Source of the DNA: Bacilli bacterium
Lineage (GTDB): Bacteria; Bacillota_I; Bacilli_A; ML615J-28; CAG-698
NCBI GenBank assembly: GCA_016296945.1
Contig: JAEDHQ010000003.1
Coordinates: 1 to 55,690, forward strand
DNA length: 55,690 bases
Reading direction: 5' to 3'
The notes under the pieces were generated by a model. That model searched no databases, was not told where the DNA came from, and was given only the letters and a program-made list of their open reading frames with translations. Position numbers and translations under genes: made by a program. Shown one piece after another: positions 8,616 through 16,431 of this stretch. Each line of letters begins with the position of its first letter. Position 1 is the first letter of the stretch.

Positions 8616-10928
8616 ATGCTTAAAATATGCAATGTAACAAAAGATTATAGAGTAGGTAAAAATATAACTCAAGCACTAAAAGGAATATCTTTGGAATTTA
8701 ATAATAAAGAATTTGTTTCGATTCTTGGTCAGAGTGGATGTGGAAAAACAACATTATTAAATATCTTAGGAGGATTAGATAAATCAACAACGGGAGAAGT
8801 CTATCTTAACGATATATCAATCAAAGAATATTCATCATTAAAACTTGATTATTATCGAAATTCTGTAGTAGGATTTATTTTTCAAAACCCTAGTTTAATC
8901 AAAAATTTAACAGTTAAAGAAAATGTAGAGATTGCCTTACAATTATCAGGCGTTAAAAGAAAAGAAAGAAAAAAGTTGGTATATGAATCTTTAAAGAAAG
9001 TTAATATAAATCAATTATCAAATAAAAAAGTTAAGTTGCTAAGTGGTGGTGAGCAGCAAAGGGTTGCAATTGCAAGAGCTATAATTAATAATCCAAAAAT
9101 AATATTAGCTGATGAACCAACTGGAGCACTTGATTCTGAAAATGCCAAAAGCGTTATGGAAGTATTAAAAGAATTATCAAAGGATTATTTAGTTGTTATG
9201 GTAACTCATAATCGAGAACTAGCAGAAAAGTATAGTACTCGCATTATTGAAATGCTTGATGGAAAAGTAATAAATGATATCACAAAAGAAAAATCACTTG
9301 ATAAAAAAGAAGTTATCATAAACAAAACACGAATGCCATATAAATTAAGTTTTTTGCTTAGTTTAAAAAATCTTTATTCAAAGTTAATTCGGACAATTTT
9401 GACTGCGTTTGCGGGTTGTATTGGAATCGTTGGTGTCGCCTTAGTTTTATCGGTTTCAGAGGGGGTAACTAAGTACATTGATACTGTTCAAACGAATGCT
9501 TTAGAAAGTTATCCAATTATTATTCGAAGTAGTAGTGTAATGTCTTCAACAGGGAATGTAATAACGAACAGAGAAGAATTTCCTGATAATGAAATAATAA
9601 CTATTACAAAAACAATCACGAATTATGAGCATATAAGTCAAATTGATCAACAGTTTATAGATTATTTAGAACAAGTGGATCGTGATAAATATACAATAAT
9701 TGATTATACTAAAACAATCAAGTTTAAATTACTAAAAAAGAATCAAGATAGCTATCAAGCTGTCGGTTTATCATACTTTACAGAATTAGTTGATGATAGC
9801 CAATTTCTAGAAACTCAATATGATGTGATTTCAGGAAAAATGCCAACAGAAGCTAATGAAATAGCTTTAGTTGTTGATTCTTATAATAGCGTTAGTGCTT
9901 CGCTATTAAGTGCATTGGGTATCGATTATAATAAGGAATCTTACACGTTTGATGAAATTAAAGAACTCACTTATCGAGTAATAGAAAATGATGATTATTA
10001 CTATTATAGTGAAGAAAAAGATCGCTACTACACAAAAGGATTGTCAGATTATCAAACATTATATGAGAATTCAAAAATAGAATTAAAAATAGTAGGAATT
10101 CTAAGAGAAAATCCAAATTGTAGTTTCCCTTTATATTCTTCAGGGATAGTATATACAAAAGAACTTACTGAAAAATTATTAGAAAGTGCAAATAACTCTG
10201 AAATTGTAAAAAAACAATTAGAATATGGAACTGAAAAAAGAGTATTAACAGGAAAACCATATGAAGCATCTGAAAGTATATCATCAAGTATGTCGATTGA
10301 CTATTTATATGAAAGTGATTTAGTTGCTTTAGGAGCAGTTGCTAATGTTACAAGAATTAATATATATTCGGAAAGTTTTGCTAACCGCAATTATATCGAA
10401 AGATATATTAAAGATAGTAATGAATATAAAGCAAGTAAAAATATTTCATATTATGATTATATGAGTGGAGTATCAAAAGATTTTGCTACATTTATCGAAA
10501 TCTTGACAAAAGTATTAATCATTTTTGCCTTGATTTCATTATTTGTTTCTTCAATTATGATTTCAATAATCACATATATATCAGTATTAGAACGAAATAA
10601 AGAAATAGGATTATTAAGATGCTTAGGGGCAAGAAGAATTGATATTGTAAAAGTGTTCTGTTCTGAAACAGTTTTAATAGGGCTCTTGTCCGGAGTATTT
10701 GGTGTAATCTTGGCTTATATGTTAAAAAATCCAATTAATAGTTTAGTTGAAAAAATAATTAGAAACAACTTATCTTTAAATCCTTTAAAAGAAAGCTTTG
10801 TCGATTATAGTATTTTTACAATTCTATTATTGATTTTTGGTAGTATTATTATTACAGTTCTATCAGGATTAATTCCTGCAATAATTGCTAGTTTTAAACA
10901 ACCAGCAAAAGTTTTGAAAAATGAATAG
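8616..10928 (+). CDS. ABC exporter, fused ATPase and FtsX/MacB-type permease
   Basis: A 770-residue single-chain half transporter of the MacB/LolD-FtsX type. Residues 1-230 are the ATPase: Walker A GQSGCGKTT, signature LSGGEQQRVAIARA, Walker B IILADEPTGALD. A first membrane helix follows (about 255-280), then a large extracytoplasmic domain of about 350 residues, then three C-terminal helices, the last part matching FtsX (ERNKEIGLLRCLGARR). Such proteins act as dimers and move peptides, antibiotics or lipoproteins out of the membrane, or drive envelope machinery. No two-component system or partner protein lies beside it, so the substrate is unknown. It probably shares a transcript with the zinc-ribbon gene 11 bp downstream. 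Confidence 0.9.
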   Translation: MLKICNVTKDYRVGKNITQALKGISLEFNNKEFVSILGQSGCGKTTLLNILGGLDKSTTGEVYLNDISIKEYSSLKLDYYRNSVVGFIFQNPSLIKNLTVKENVEIALQLSGVKRKERKKLVYESLKKVNINQLSNKKVKLLSGGEQQRVAIARAIINNPKIILADEPTGALDSENAKSVMEVLKELSKDYLVVMVTHNRELAEKYSTRIIEMLDGKVINDITKEKSLDKKEVIINKTRMPYKLSFLLSLKNLYSKLIRTILTAFAGCIGIVGVALVLSVSEGVTKYIDTVQTNALESYPIIIRSSSVMSSTGNVITNREEFPDNEIITITKTITNYEHISQIDQQFIDYLEQVDRDKYTIIDYTKTIKFKLLKKNQDSYQAVGLSYFTELVDDSQFLETQYDVISGKMPTEANEIALVVDSYNSVSASLLSALGIDYNKESYTFDEIKELTYRVIENDDYYYYSEEKDRYYTKGLSDYQTLYENSKIELKIVGILRENPNCSFPLYSSGIVYTKELTEKLLESANNSEIVKKQLEYGTEKRVLTGKPYEASESISSSMSIDYLYESDLVALGAVANVTRINIYSESFANRNYIERYIKDSNEYKASKNISYYDYMSGVSKDFATFIEILTKVLIIFALISLFVSSIMISIITYISVLERNKEIGLLRCLGARRIDIVKVFCSETVLIGLLSGVFGVILAYMLKNPINSLVEKIIRNNLSLNPLKESFVDYSIFTILLLIFGSIIITVLSGLIPAIIASFKQPAKVLKNE

Positions 10929-10939
10929 AGAGGTAGATT

Positions 10940-11314
10940 ATGTTTTGTAAATTTTGTGGAAGAGAAATCAATGAAAATAGTGTATTTTGTCCATATTGTG
11001 GAAATATTGTAGGTGAAGAAAAGAAGGATGCCCAAGAAGAAACAATAGTTGATGCTTTTAAGGAAACATCAGAATTTAATAATATAACAAAAATATTTGC
11101 TATTATAAGTGGTATTATTGCAATTGTTTCTTTTTTACCATATAATATCTATATTCCCTTTATTGGTGCAGTTTGTGCATTAATTATAGCTGTTTGCAAT
11201 ATTGTATTATTTTGTAAAAATAAGAGTAAATATCATTTATTTTTAATAATTTTAGATTTTGTTTTATTGATGACAAATATTACATCTATAGTTTTATATA
11301 GTATTTTAAAATAA
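10940..11314 (+). CDS. Zinc-ribbon membrane protein, unknown function
   Basis: 124 residues. The N-terminus is a zinc ribbon with two CxxC knuckles (FCKFCGR and FCPYCGN), followed by a charged linker of about 30 residues and two or three hydrophobic helices (about residues 48-67, 70-92 and 96-120). This arrangement is widespread in Firmicutes and usually has no assigned role. It follows the ABC exporter by 11 bp with a good AGAGG site, so a supporting role in the same operon is possible, but that is inference. It ends at a bidirectional terminator. Confidence 0.8.
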   Translation: MFCKFCGREINENSVFCPYCGNIVGEEKKDAQEETIVDAFKETSEFNNITKIFAIISGIIAIVSFLPYNIYIPFIGAVCALIIAVCNIVLFCKNKSKYHLFLIILDFVLLMTNITSIVLYSILK

Positions 11315-11315
11315 A

Positions 11316-11337
11316 AAAGTGCTGCGAAGCACTTTTT
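11316..11337. terminator. Bidirectional terminator between convergent genes
   Basis: Arms AAAGTGCT (11316-11323) and AGCACTTT (11328-11335) with loop GCGA, flanked by A and T runs so it can end transcripts from both sides. It lies between the zinc-ribbon gene and the minus-strand HIT gene, whose stop codon overlaps it. Confidence 0.8.
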
Positions 11338-11740
11338 ATAATGTGTTTTTAATCTTTTCTGCTAAATCGTTTAATTCTTCGTTAGTAAATGAATTGCTTG
11401 AGAATTGAATATTAAAAGAATCGTTTGCATAACGAGGAATAATATGAATATGGAAATGCATAACTGATTGTCCTGCTACTTCCCCACAGTTATTAAGAAT
11501 ATTGAATCCCTCAGCTTTTGTGATTTCCTTGATTGATAAAGCAATCTTTTGTACAATAGGAAATATTTGAGAAGCTAAATCTGACTCTAAAGACAATAAA
11601 TTATCGTAATGTCTTTTAGGAACAACTAAAGTGTGACCTTTAGTAGTTTGTGAAATATCTAAGAACGCTAAAAAGTTTTCATCTTCATAGACTTTATATG
11701 ATGGAATTTCTCCATTTACAATTTTACAAAATATACACAT
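11336..11740 (-). CDS. HIT family nucleotide hydrolase
   Basis: A 134-residue histidine-triad protein of the Hint/Fhit superfamily, which hydrolyses nucleoside phosphoramidates or dinucleoside polyphosphates. The active-site triad is HFHIHIIPR, and the N-terminal CIFCKIVNGEIPS is typical of bacterial Hit proteins (the two cysteines often bind zinc). The start is the ATG whose complement is at 11738-11740, because a GGAGG site lies six bases upstream; a longer frame from 11776 adds 12 residues without support. An extended -10 (TGCTATAAT on the minus strand, hexamer 11760-11765) lies just upstream. Relatives include B. subtilis Hit; the cellular substrate is not known. Confidence 0.92.
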   Translation of the reverse strand: MCIFCKIVNGEIPSYKVYEDENFLAFLDISQTTKGHTLVVPKRHYDNLLSLESDLASQIFPIVQKIALSIKEITKAEGFNILNNCGEVAGQSVMHFHIHIIPRYANDSFNIQFSSNSFTNEELNDLAEKIKNTL

Positions 11741-11776
11741 ATAAACCTCCAGATAATTTATTATAGCATAATACAT

Positions 11777-11804
11777 TAAAAAAAAGAAGATTATTCTTCT
11801 TTTT
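11777..11804 (-). terminator. Intrinsic terminator overlapping the end of gerQ
   Basis: On the minus strand the arms AAAAAGAAGA and TCTTCTTTTT (complement of 11795-11804 and 11781-11790) surround a 4-nt loop and run into T residues. The 5' arm is coding: the last residues of GerQ (KKEE) lie in it and the stop codon falls in the loop. Confidence 0.7.
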
Positions 11805-12138
11805 TTCGATATGGATAATCATATTCAATTTTCTCATCAAAAGTAATGTAATCAAGGTATACCATTAGAAGTAGATATCTTGTTTCTGATTGAGCATCTT
11901 TTAAAACGATATGATCTTTGCCTGCTCCTCTAATATACCCTTTAAATACTTTTGAACCCCATTGGCTACCTTCAAAATTCATATATACTGTTGCAAGTTT
12001 CCCATAATTATCTCTTAAAATATTTTCAATATAAGATTGTTGATCTAAGATTTCTTCTTGCACAGCATTCATAGCTTGTGGGTATGGTACGGCTACACCA
12101 GGTTGAAATGGGACAAATGGTTGTTGATAGCAATTCAT
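11791..12138 (-). CDS. gerQ: Spore coat protein GerQ
   Basis: GerQ is an inner spore-coat protein that is crosslinked by transglutaminase and is needed for CwlJ to localise and act in germination. The 115-residue protein has the family layout: a Pro/Gln-rich N-terminus, then the conserved core SYIENILRDNYGKLATVY, WGSKVFKGYIRGAGKDHIVL and RYLLLMVYLDYITFDE. It starts 9 bp after the cwlJ stop, with AAGGAGG in the gap. The cwlJ-gerQ pairing matches the B. cereus group arrangement and supports co-function. Expression is expected in the mother cell. Confidence 0.95.
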   Translation of the reverse strand: MNCYQQPFVPFQPGVAVPYPQAMNAVQEEILDQQSYIENILRDNYGKLATVYMNFEGSQWGSKVFKGYIRGAGKDHIVLKDAQSETRYLLLMVYLDYITFDEKIEYDYPYRKKEE

Positions 12139-12147
12139 ACTTCCTCC

Positions 12148-12567
12148 TTAATAACAATTGCTTGATTCGAGAGGTGAATAAAAACAATGGTTTTTATATT
12201 TTCCACTATTCCATTGATTATACCATTGAGCTTTACAGCCTTTTGTATCTGTGGCATAGAACCACAAGGAGCGAGTAGCTGGTGAAAATCTTTCTCCCTT
12301 TATATTTCTTCTTGCTAACTTGATTTCATTTTCTCTAGCTGCTTGATAAAAATAACTAAAGTAAGTAGATTCAAAACCACCAGGGCGTTGATTTACCATT
12401 TGTGTAATTGAAGTTATTTTTTTAAATTCATAACAACGTGCTCTAACTCTATTTACACCAACGTTTCCCACCATCAGCATTCCAAGATTTCCTTCTCCTT
12501 CTGCTTCTGCCCGCATTAGTCGAGCAAGTAATTTTACCTCTGCTTCATTATGTTTTATAACTGCCAT
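12148..12567 (-). CDS. cwlJ: Spore cortex-lytic enzyme CwlJ
   Basis: Cell-wall hydrolase of the SleB/CwlJ family that degrades cortex peptidoglycan during germination; in Bacillus it responds to Ca-dipicolinate. 139 residues, the usual length, with no signal peptide, as for other CwlJ proteins. The family signature LMRAEAEGEG followed by GMLMVGNVGVNRV is present at residues 17-40, including the presumed catalytic glutamate near residue 21, as is the C-terminal FYATDTKGCKAQWYNQW segment. It is the first gene of the cwlJ-gerQ pair and has a GAGGTG site before the ATG. A sigma-E/K-like promoter lies immediately upstream. Confidence 0.95.
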   Translation of the reverse strand: MAVIKHNEAEVKLLARLMRAEAEGEGNLGMLMVGNVGVNRVRARCYEFKKITSITQMVNQRPGGFESTYFSYFYQAARENEIKLARRNIKGERFSPATRSLWFYATDTKGCKAQWYNQWNSGKYKNHCFYSPLESSNCY

Positions 12568-12584
12568 TGAAACACCTCTACTAA

Positions 12585-12610
12585 ACTATATGCTAGAGTA
12601 AGATAATTAT
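12585..12610 (-). promoter_or_regulatory. Candidate mother-cell (sigma-E/K type) promoter of cwlJ-gerQ
   Basis: On the minus strand CATATAGT (complement of 12585-12592) fits the sigma-E -10 pattern CATAnAnT, and ATA lies 15 bp upstream (complement of 12608-12610). It sits just before the cwlJ ribosome-binding site. Based on pattern matching by eye in AT-rich DNA. Confidence 0.4.
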
Positions 12611-12623
12611 TCATAAAAAATAA

Positions 12624-12652
12624 TTGTCTTTAAAATTAAAATATGATAGAAT
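12624..12652 (+). promoter_or_regulatory. Sigma-A promoter of the DHH-surE operon
   Basis: TTGTCT (12624-12629) and TAGAAT (12647-12652) with a 17-bp spacer, 22 bp before the ATG and divergent from cwlJ. Confidence 0.5.
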
Positions 12653-12674
12653 AAAATAATAGGAGTATTAAAAT

Positions 12675-13604
12675 ATGGAGAAATTGGTTATTGAGGCAAT
12701 AAAAAAGTATAATAGAATTATTATACATCGGCATGGACGACCTGATGGAGATGCATTGGGGGCACAAATCGGATTAAAAGAAATTATCAAGGAAAATTAT
12801 CCGAATAAGAAGGTCTATATAGTAGGAGATATGACAGATAGATATTCTTTTATGGGACAAATGGACATTATTCCGGATTCTTTTTATAGTGATGCATTAG
12901 TATTTGTATTAGATTGTTCAGAACAATTTTTAATTAATGATGAAAGATATAAAAATGCAGAGTATTTAATAAAAATTGATCATCATATTTTTAGAGAATC
13001 ATTTGGAGATATTGAAATTGTAGAAGATACATATGAAAGTTGTTGTGGTTTGATTGCAGATATTGCTATAAAAGCAGGACTAAAGATTAATAAAGCAGCC
13101 GCAAGTGCATTATATATTGGAATTGTCACTGATAGTGGAAGATTTAGATATGATTCTACTACTTCCAGAACATTTAAGATAGTATCAAAATTATTAGAAT
13201 CTAATATTGATATAACTGAAATTTATAATAATTTATATAATGATGACTTAGAAACAATTTTATTGCGAGCAAAATTCACATTAAAAATGCAATTTACTAA
13301 AAAGAATGTTGCTTATATTATGACAACAAAAGAAGAATTGGAAAGTATGAATGCTGATATCTTCTCAGTTTCTAGAGGCATGGTTAATACTATGGCAGGA
13401 ATTAAAGGTGTCGATATTTGGGTAAACTTTACAGAAGATCAAAATTCAAAAGTTATTGTGGAAATTAGATCTAGCAAATATAACATAAACCCAATTGCAG
13501 TTAAGTTTGGTGGCGGCGGCCATGCAAAAGCAAGTGGGGCAACAGTCGCTTCATTTGAAGAAGCTAGAAAATTATTAGATTGTTTAGATGAATTGGTGAA
13601 ATAA
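12675..13604 (+). CDS. DHH family phosphoesterase (NrnA-like), copy 1
   Basis: 309 residues, the size of B. subtilis NrnA, which is both an oligoribonuclease and a 3'-phosphoadenosine-5'-phosphate phosphatase. Metal-binding motifs are in order: HRHGRPDGDALGA (motif I), VLDCS (motif II), KIDHH (the DHH motif, motif III) and VTDSGRFRYDS (motif IV). The C-terminal DHHA1 substrate-binding domain ends in FGGGGHAKASGA. The gene is directly followed by a diverged second copy, so the two may divide nanoRNA and pAp degradation between them. It has an AGGAG site and is the first gene of the operon that includes surE. Confidence 0.9.
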   Translation: MEKLVIEAIKKYNRIIIHRHGRPDGDALGAQIGLKEIIKENYPNKKVYIVGDMTDRYSFMGQMDIIPDSFYSDALVFVLDCSEQFLINDERYKNAEYLIKIDHHIFRESFGDIEIVEDTYESCCGLIADIAIKAGLKINKAAASALYIGIVTDSGRFRYDSTTSRTFKIVSKLLESNIDITEIYNNLYNDDLETILLRAKFTLKMQFTKKNVAYIMTTKEELESMNADIFSVSRGMVNTMAGIKGVDIWVNFTEDQNSKVIVEIRSSKYNINPIAVKFGGGGHAKASGATVASFEEARKLLDCLDELVK

Positions 13605-14585
13605 ATGGGAAAAGAAGTTTTAAATCAAATATTACAAAAAATTAAAGATTATCAAAAGATAATTATAACTAGACATGTTAGACCTGATGGTGATTGTGTA
13701 GGTTCAACTTTAGGTTTGAAATATTTATTACAAGAAACATTTAAAGATAAAGATATTCGTGTTATCAATGAAGATTATGTCGAATATTTGAAATTTTTAG
13801 GTGAAGAAGACCAACAAGTAGATAAATCATTTTATCAAGATGCTTTAGTAATTGTTGTTGACACTGCCACAGATAGTAGGGTTTCCAATAAATTATTTAA
13901 AGAGGGGAAAGAAATAATTAAAATAGATCACCATATTGAGACTTGTCCATATGGCGATATAAATTGGGTAGAAGAAGAAAAATCAGCGGCTGCAGAAATG
14001 ATTGCTGAGTTATATAATAATTTTAAAGATCAATTAGTGATGAACAAAAAAGCTGCTACGGCAATCTACACTGGAATTATTACAGATACAGGAAGATTTA
14101 GATTTGCTAGCGTTAATGGTGATACATTACGAAATGCTAGTATTTTGCTAGATCAAAATATTGATACTCAAAAATTATTTGCCCAACTATATCTTAAAGA
14201 TTTTAATTACTATAAGTTACAAGGTAAAATATTTAAAGATATTAAAATTACTGAAAATGGTGTAGCTTATGTATATATTACAAATAAAATAAAGAAAAAA
14301 TATAAACTATCAATGGATGATGCTAGTTCTTTAATTTCAATGATTGATTCCATCAAAGGTAGTATTATATGGGTAGCATTCATTGATAATGATGATAAGA
14401 CAATTCGTGTAAGATTAAGATCTAGATTTGCAGAAATTAATAAAATAGCAGAAAAATATCGTGGTGGTGGACACGCTCAAGCAAGTGGAGCAGTATTACA
14501 TCATAAAAAAGAAATTAAAGAAATCTTAGCAGATTTAGACCAAGAAATTAAAAACTATAAAGAAAATAATCAGGATTGGCTATGA
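13605..14585 (+). CDS. DHH family phosphoesterase (NrnA-like), copy 2
   Basis: 326 residues with the same layout as the gene before it: RHVRPDGDCVGS, VVDTATDSR, KIDHH, TDTGRFRFAS and the DHHA1 motif RGGGHAQASGA, so all metal-binding acids and the DHH core are retained. It starts on the base after the copy-1 stop, and its TGA overlaps the surE ATG (ATGA). Sequence divergence from copy 1 is large outside the motifs, suggesting an old duplication and probably different substrates. Whether it cuts nanoRNA, pAp or a cyclic-dinucleotide product such as pApA cannot be told from motifs. Confidence 0.9.
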   Translation: MGKEVLNQILQKIKDYQKIIITRHVRPDGDCVGSTLGLKYLLQETFKDKDIRVINEDYVEYLKFLGEEDQQVDKSFYQDALVIVVDTATDSRVSNKLFKEGKEIIKIDHHIETCPYGDINWVEEEKSAAAEMIAELYNNFKDQLVMNKKAATAIYTGIITDTGRFRFASVNGDTLRNASILLDQNIDTQKLFAQLYLKDFNYYKLQGKIFKDIKITENGVAYVYITNKIKKKYKLSMDDASSLISMIDSIKGSIIWVAFIDNDDKTIRVRLRSRFAEINKIAEKYRGGGHAQASGAVLHHKKEIKEILADLDQEIKNYKENNQDWL

Positions 14586-15301
14586 GAATTATAATAACTA
14601 ATGATGATGGAATATATGCTGAAGGATTAAAATTACTAGTTGAAAAAGCAAAAAATTATGGTGAAGTAATTGTTGTGGCACCAAAGGAAGAACAAAGTGC
14701 GAAAAGCCATGCAATAAATATTAGGTCCAAAATAGAATGTGAAAAAGTAGATTTATTTGATGGAATTGATTGCTATGCTGTAAATTCTTCGCCTGCTGAT
14801 TGCGTTCGTTATGCTTTTTATGGGTTAAAGCTAGATATTGATCTTGTACTATCTGGTATAAATAAAGGCTATAATTTAGGTGAGGATATAATGTATTCTG
14901 GCACTTGTGCTGCTATTTTTGAAACTGAAAGTATCAAAAAAAATGGAATAGCTTTTTCATGTGCTAAAGATTCTTTTGAGGGAGCAATTAAATATTTTGA
15001 TGAAGTTTTTGAATATTTCAAAAAAAATGATTTATTCAAATTCAATAAAATTTATAATGTTAATTTTCCAAAAAATTCAAAAGGGATTAAAGTCACAAAG
15101 CAAGGAGGATGTAATTTTATTACATACTTTGAAAGTGATGATAATTTAAATTATTATCAAAAAGGAGATCCTATATTTGAAACATCACTTGATAAATTGT
15201 ATTTAGATACTTCTTGTGTAATGAATGATTATATTTCGATTACACCATTAACGAGTGATCGAACTAATTTAGAAGTTTATAATAAAATTAAGAATATATA
15301 A
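14582..15301 (+). CDS. surE: 5'/3'-nucleotidase SurE
   Basis: SurE is a metal-dependent phosphatase that removes phosphate from nucleoside 5'- and 3'-monophosphates and, in some species, short polyphosphate. 239 residues from the ATG at 14582, which overlaps the upstream TGA; an in-frame TTG six bases earlier is less likely because family members start MRIIITNDDG. Metal-binding residues are in TNDDG at the N-terminus, and further signatures are VNSSPADCVRY and LSGINKGYNLGEDIMYSGT. Together with the two DHH enzymes it makes a small nucleotide-turnover operon. Confidence 0.95.
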   Translation: MRIIITNDDGIYAEGLKLLVEKAKNYGEVIVVAPKEEQSAKSHAINIRSKIECEKVDLFDGIDCYAVNSSPADCVRYAFYGLKLDIDLVLSGINKGYNLGEDIMYSGTCAAIFETESIKKNGIAFSCAKDSFEGAIKYFDEVFEYFKKNDLFKFNKIYNVNFPKNSKGIKVTKQGGCNFITYFESDDNLNYYQKGDPIFETSLDKLYLDTSCVMNDYISITPLTSDRTNLEVYNKIKNI

Positions 15302-15335
15302 ATTACTTATTTAATATAATTAACTGGTGATTCTT

Positions 15336-15515
15336 ATGAAAATAGTCAAATGGGTAATCAAATCATTAGTTATTTCTTTAGTTTTATTGTTTATAATTAA
15401 TTTTGTTGGTTCCTATATAAATATAAATATACCAGTTAATATAATTACAATTATTACAATAATGATTTTAAGATTGCCTGGAGCGATTGCTTTAATTATA
15501 TTATTTTTAATTTAA
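15336..15515 (+). CDS. bofA: Pro-sigma-K processing regulator BofA
   Basis: 59 residues with two hydrophobic segments (about 8-28 and 35-58). The C-terminal INIPVNIITIITIMILRLPG followed by AIALIILF fits the BofA family pattern (short loop, conserved Asn, then a PG motif in the last helix). BofA holds the protease SpoIVFB inactive with SpoIVFA in the outer forespore membrane until the forespore signals, thereby timing sigma-K activation. The start is the ATG at 15336 with GGTGA just before it; a GTG nine bases earlier lies in that site. It sits 34 bp after surE, with a possible TATAAT at 15315-15320. Confidence 0.75.
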   Translation: MKIVKWVIKSLVISLVLLFIINFVGSYININIPVNIITIITIMILRLPGAIALIILFLI

Positions 15516-15517
15516 TC

Positions 15518-15546
15518 TTGAAAAAAAAATAAATGTGTTGTAAAAT
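15518..15546 (+). promoter_or_regulatory. Promoter of rpoE
   Basis: TTGAAA (15518-15523) and TAAAAT (15541-15546), 17-bp spacer; a TATAAT overlaps downstream (15546-15551). It begins right after bofA. Confidence 0.5.
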
Positions 15547-15571
15547 ATAATGAACATAAGGAGAGAATAAT

Positions 15572-16075
15572 ATGGTAATAAATGATTCTTTAATAGAAAT
15601 TGCTATTGAATTAATGGAAAAGAAAAGAAAGCCTCATACAATTATGTCTATCGCAAAAGACGTATTTGAAATGAAAGGTTTAGATTATACAGAAAATCCG
15701 GAACTATTATCACAATTTCAAATTGATTTTATGCTTTGCGGATATTTTATGTGCTGTGGTGAAGACAAAAAAGGCAATAAACTTTGGGACTTAAAAGAAC
15801 GTCAACCTCATGAATTATTAGATAAAGAAAGTGTTTATCTTGATGATGTCTATGAAGATGATGATGAAGTTAAGAAAAATGAATTAAAAGAAGAAGATTA
15901 CACTTACGCATCTAAAGAAGATCAAGAGTTTGATTCTGAATTCAGCAATGATAATAGTGATGAAGATGAAGAAGATGATGAAGAAAAAGATGACATTGAA
16001 GAAGAACTATTATTAAATGATATGTACGAAGATGAAGAATTAGATGAAGATAAATATGATGATAGCGATGACTAA
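15572..16075 (+). CDS. rpoE: RNA polymerase delta subunit
   Basis: Delta is a Gram-positive RNA polymerase accessory subunit that promotes recycling of polymerase and sensitivity to initiating nucleotide. The N-terminal ~85 residues form the HARE-HTH domain (SLIEIAIELMEKKRKPHTI, then FQIDFMLCGYFMCCGEDKKG and LWDLKERQPHE). The remaining ~75 residues are an almost pure Asp/Glu tail, the hallmark of delta. 167 residues total, close to the B. subtilis 173. AAGGAGAG site before the ATG; monocistronic between its own promoter and a terminator. Confidence 0.95.
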   Translation: MVINDSLIEIAIELMEKKRKPHTIMSIAKDVFEMKGLDYTENPELLSQFQIDFMLCGYFMCCGEDKKGNKLWDLKERQPHELLDKESVYLDDVYEDDDEVKKNELKEEDYTYASKEDQEFDSEFSNDNSDEDEEDDEEKDDIEEELLLNDMYEDEELDEDKYDDSDD

Positions 16076-16086
16076 ATAAAATTAGA

Positions 16087-16110
16087 AGCCAGAAATTTCT
16101 GGTTTTTTTT
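16087..16110 (+). terminator. Intrinsic terminator after rpoE
   Basis: CCAGAAATTTCTGG (16089-16102), a perfect 7+7 inverted repeat, followed by eight T residues. Confidence 0.8.
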
Positions 16111-16257
16111 CTTTAAAAGCAAAAAATGTTTTGGTTATTTATCAAAATTTGACATAAATTAATTTTAAAAATTTTAGTAGGCTTGTGAAATAAGAATAAA
16201 AAGCAAATTTGGATATATAATAGAATTAAAAGCAATAATATAAATGGAGAATGTGTT

Positions 16258-16362
16258 ATGAAAAATATTAATAAGGAGATTTTATTATTAACTTTTGAAT
16301 TGATGATAATATATATTTCTTTAATTCTTATCTTAATCATAATATTCAATTATACAAATTAA
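16258..16362 (+). CDS. Possible 34-residue membrane peptide
   Basis: A short frame between rpoE and folD in a 355-bp gap. It begins MKNINKEILL and then has a continuous run of about 20 hydrophobic residues (Ile/Leu-rich, ending IIIFNYTN), consistent with one transmembrane helix. A GGAG lies about 10 bp before the ATG. In AT-rich DNA, Ile/Leu/Phe-rich frames arise by chance, and I recognise no family, so this is tentative. The rest of the gap holds only the rpoE terminator and the folD promoter. Confidence 0.35.
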   Translation: MKNINKEILLLTFELMIIYISLILILIIIFNYTN

Positions 16363-16374
16363 AATAAATCGTTC

Positions 16375-16403
16375 TTTACAATTTATAAGAATTAAGATAT
16401 AAT
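16375..16403 (+). promoter_or_regulatory. Sigma-A promoter of folD
   Basis: TTTACA (16375-16380) and TATAAT (16398-16403) with a 17-bp spacer, 29 bp before the start codon. Confidence 0.65.
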
Positions 16404-16431
16404 AAAGCATAGAATAGTTTTGGAGGGTCTT

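Noticed and set aside
11741..11776. Longer HIT protein starting at 11776
   Set aside because: The extra 12 residues span the promoter and ribosome-binding site; family members start at MCIFCKI.
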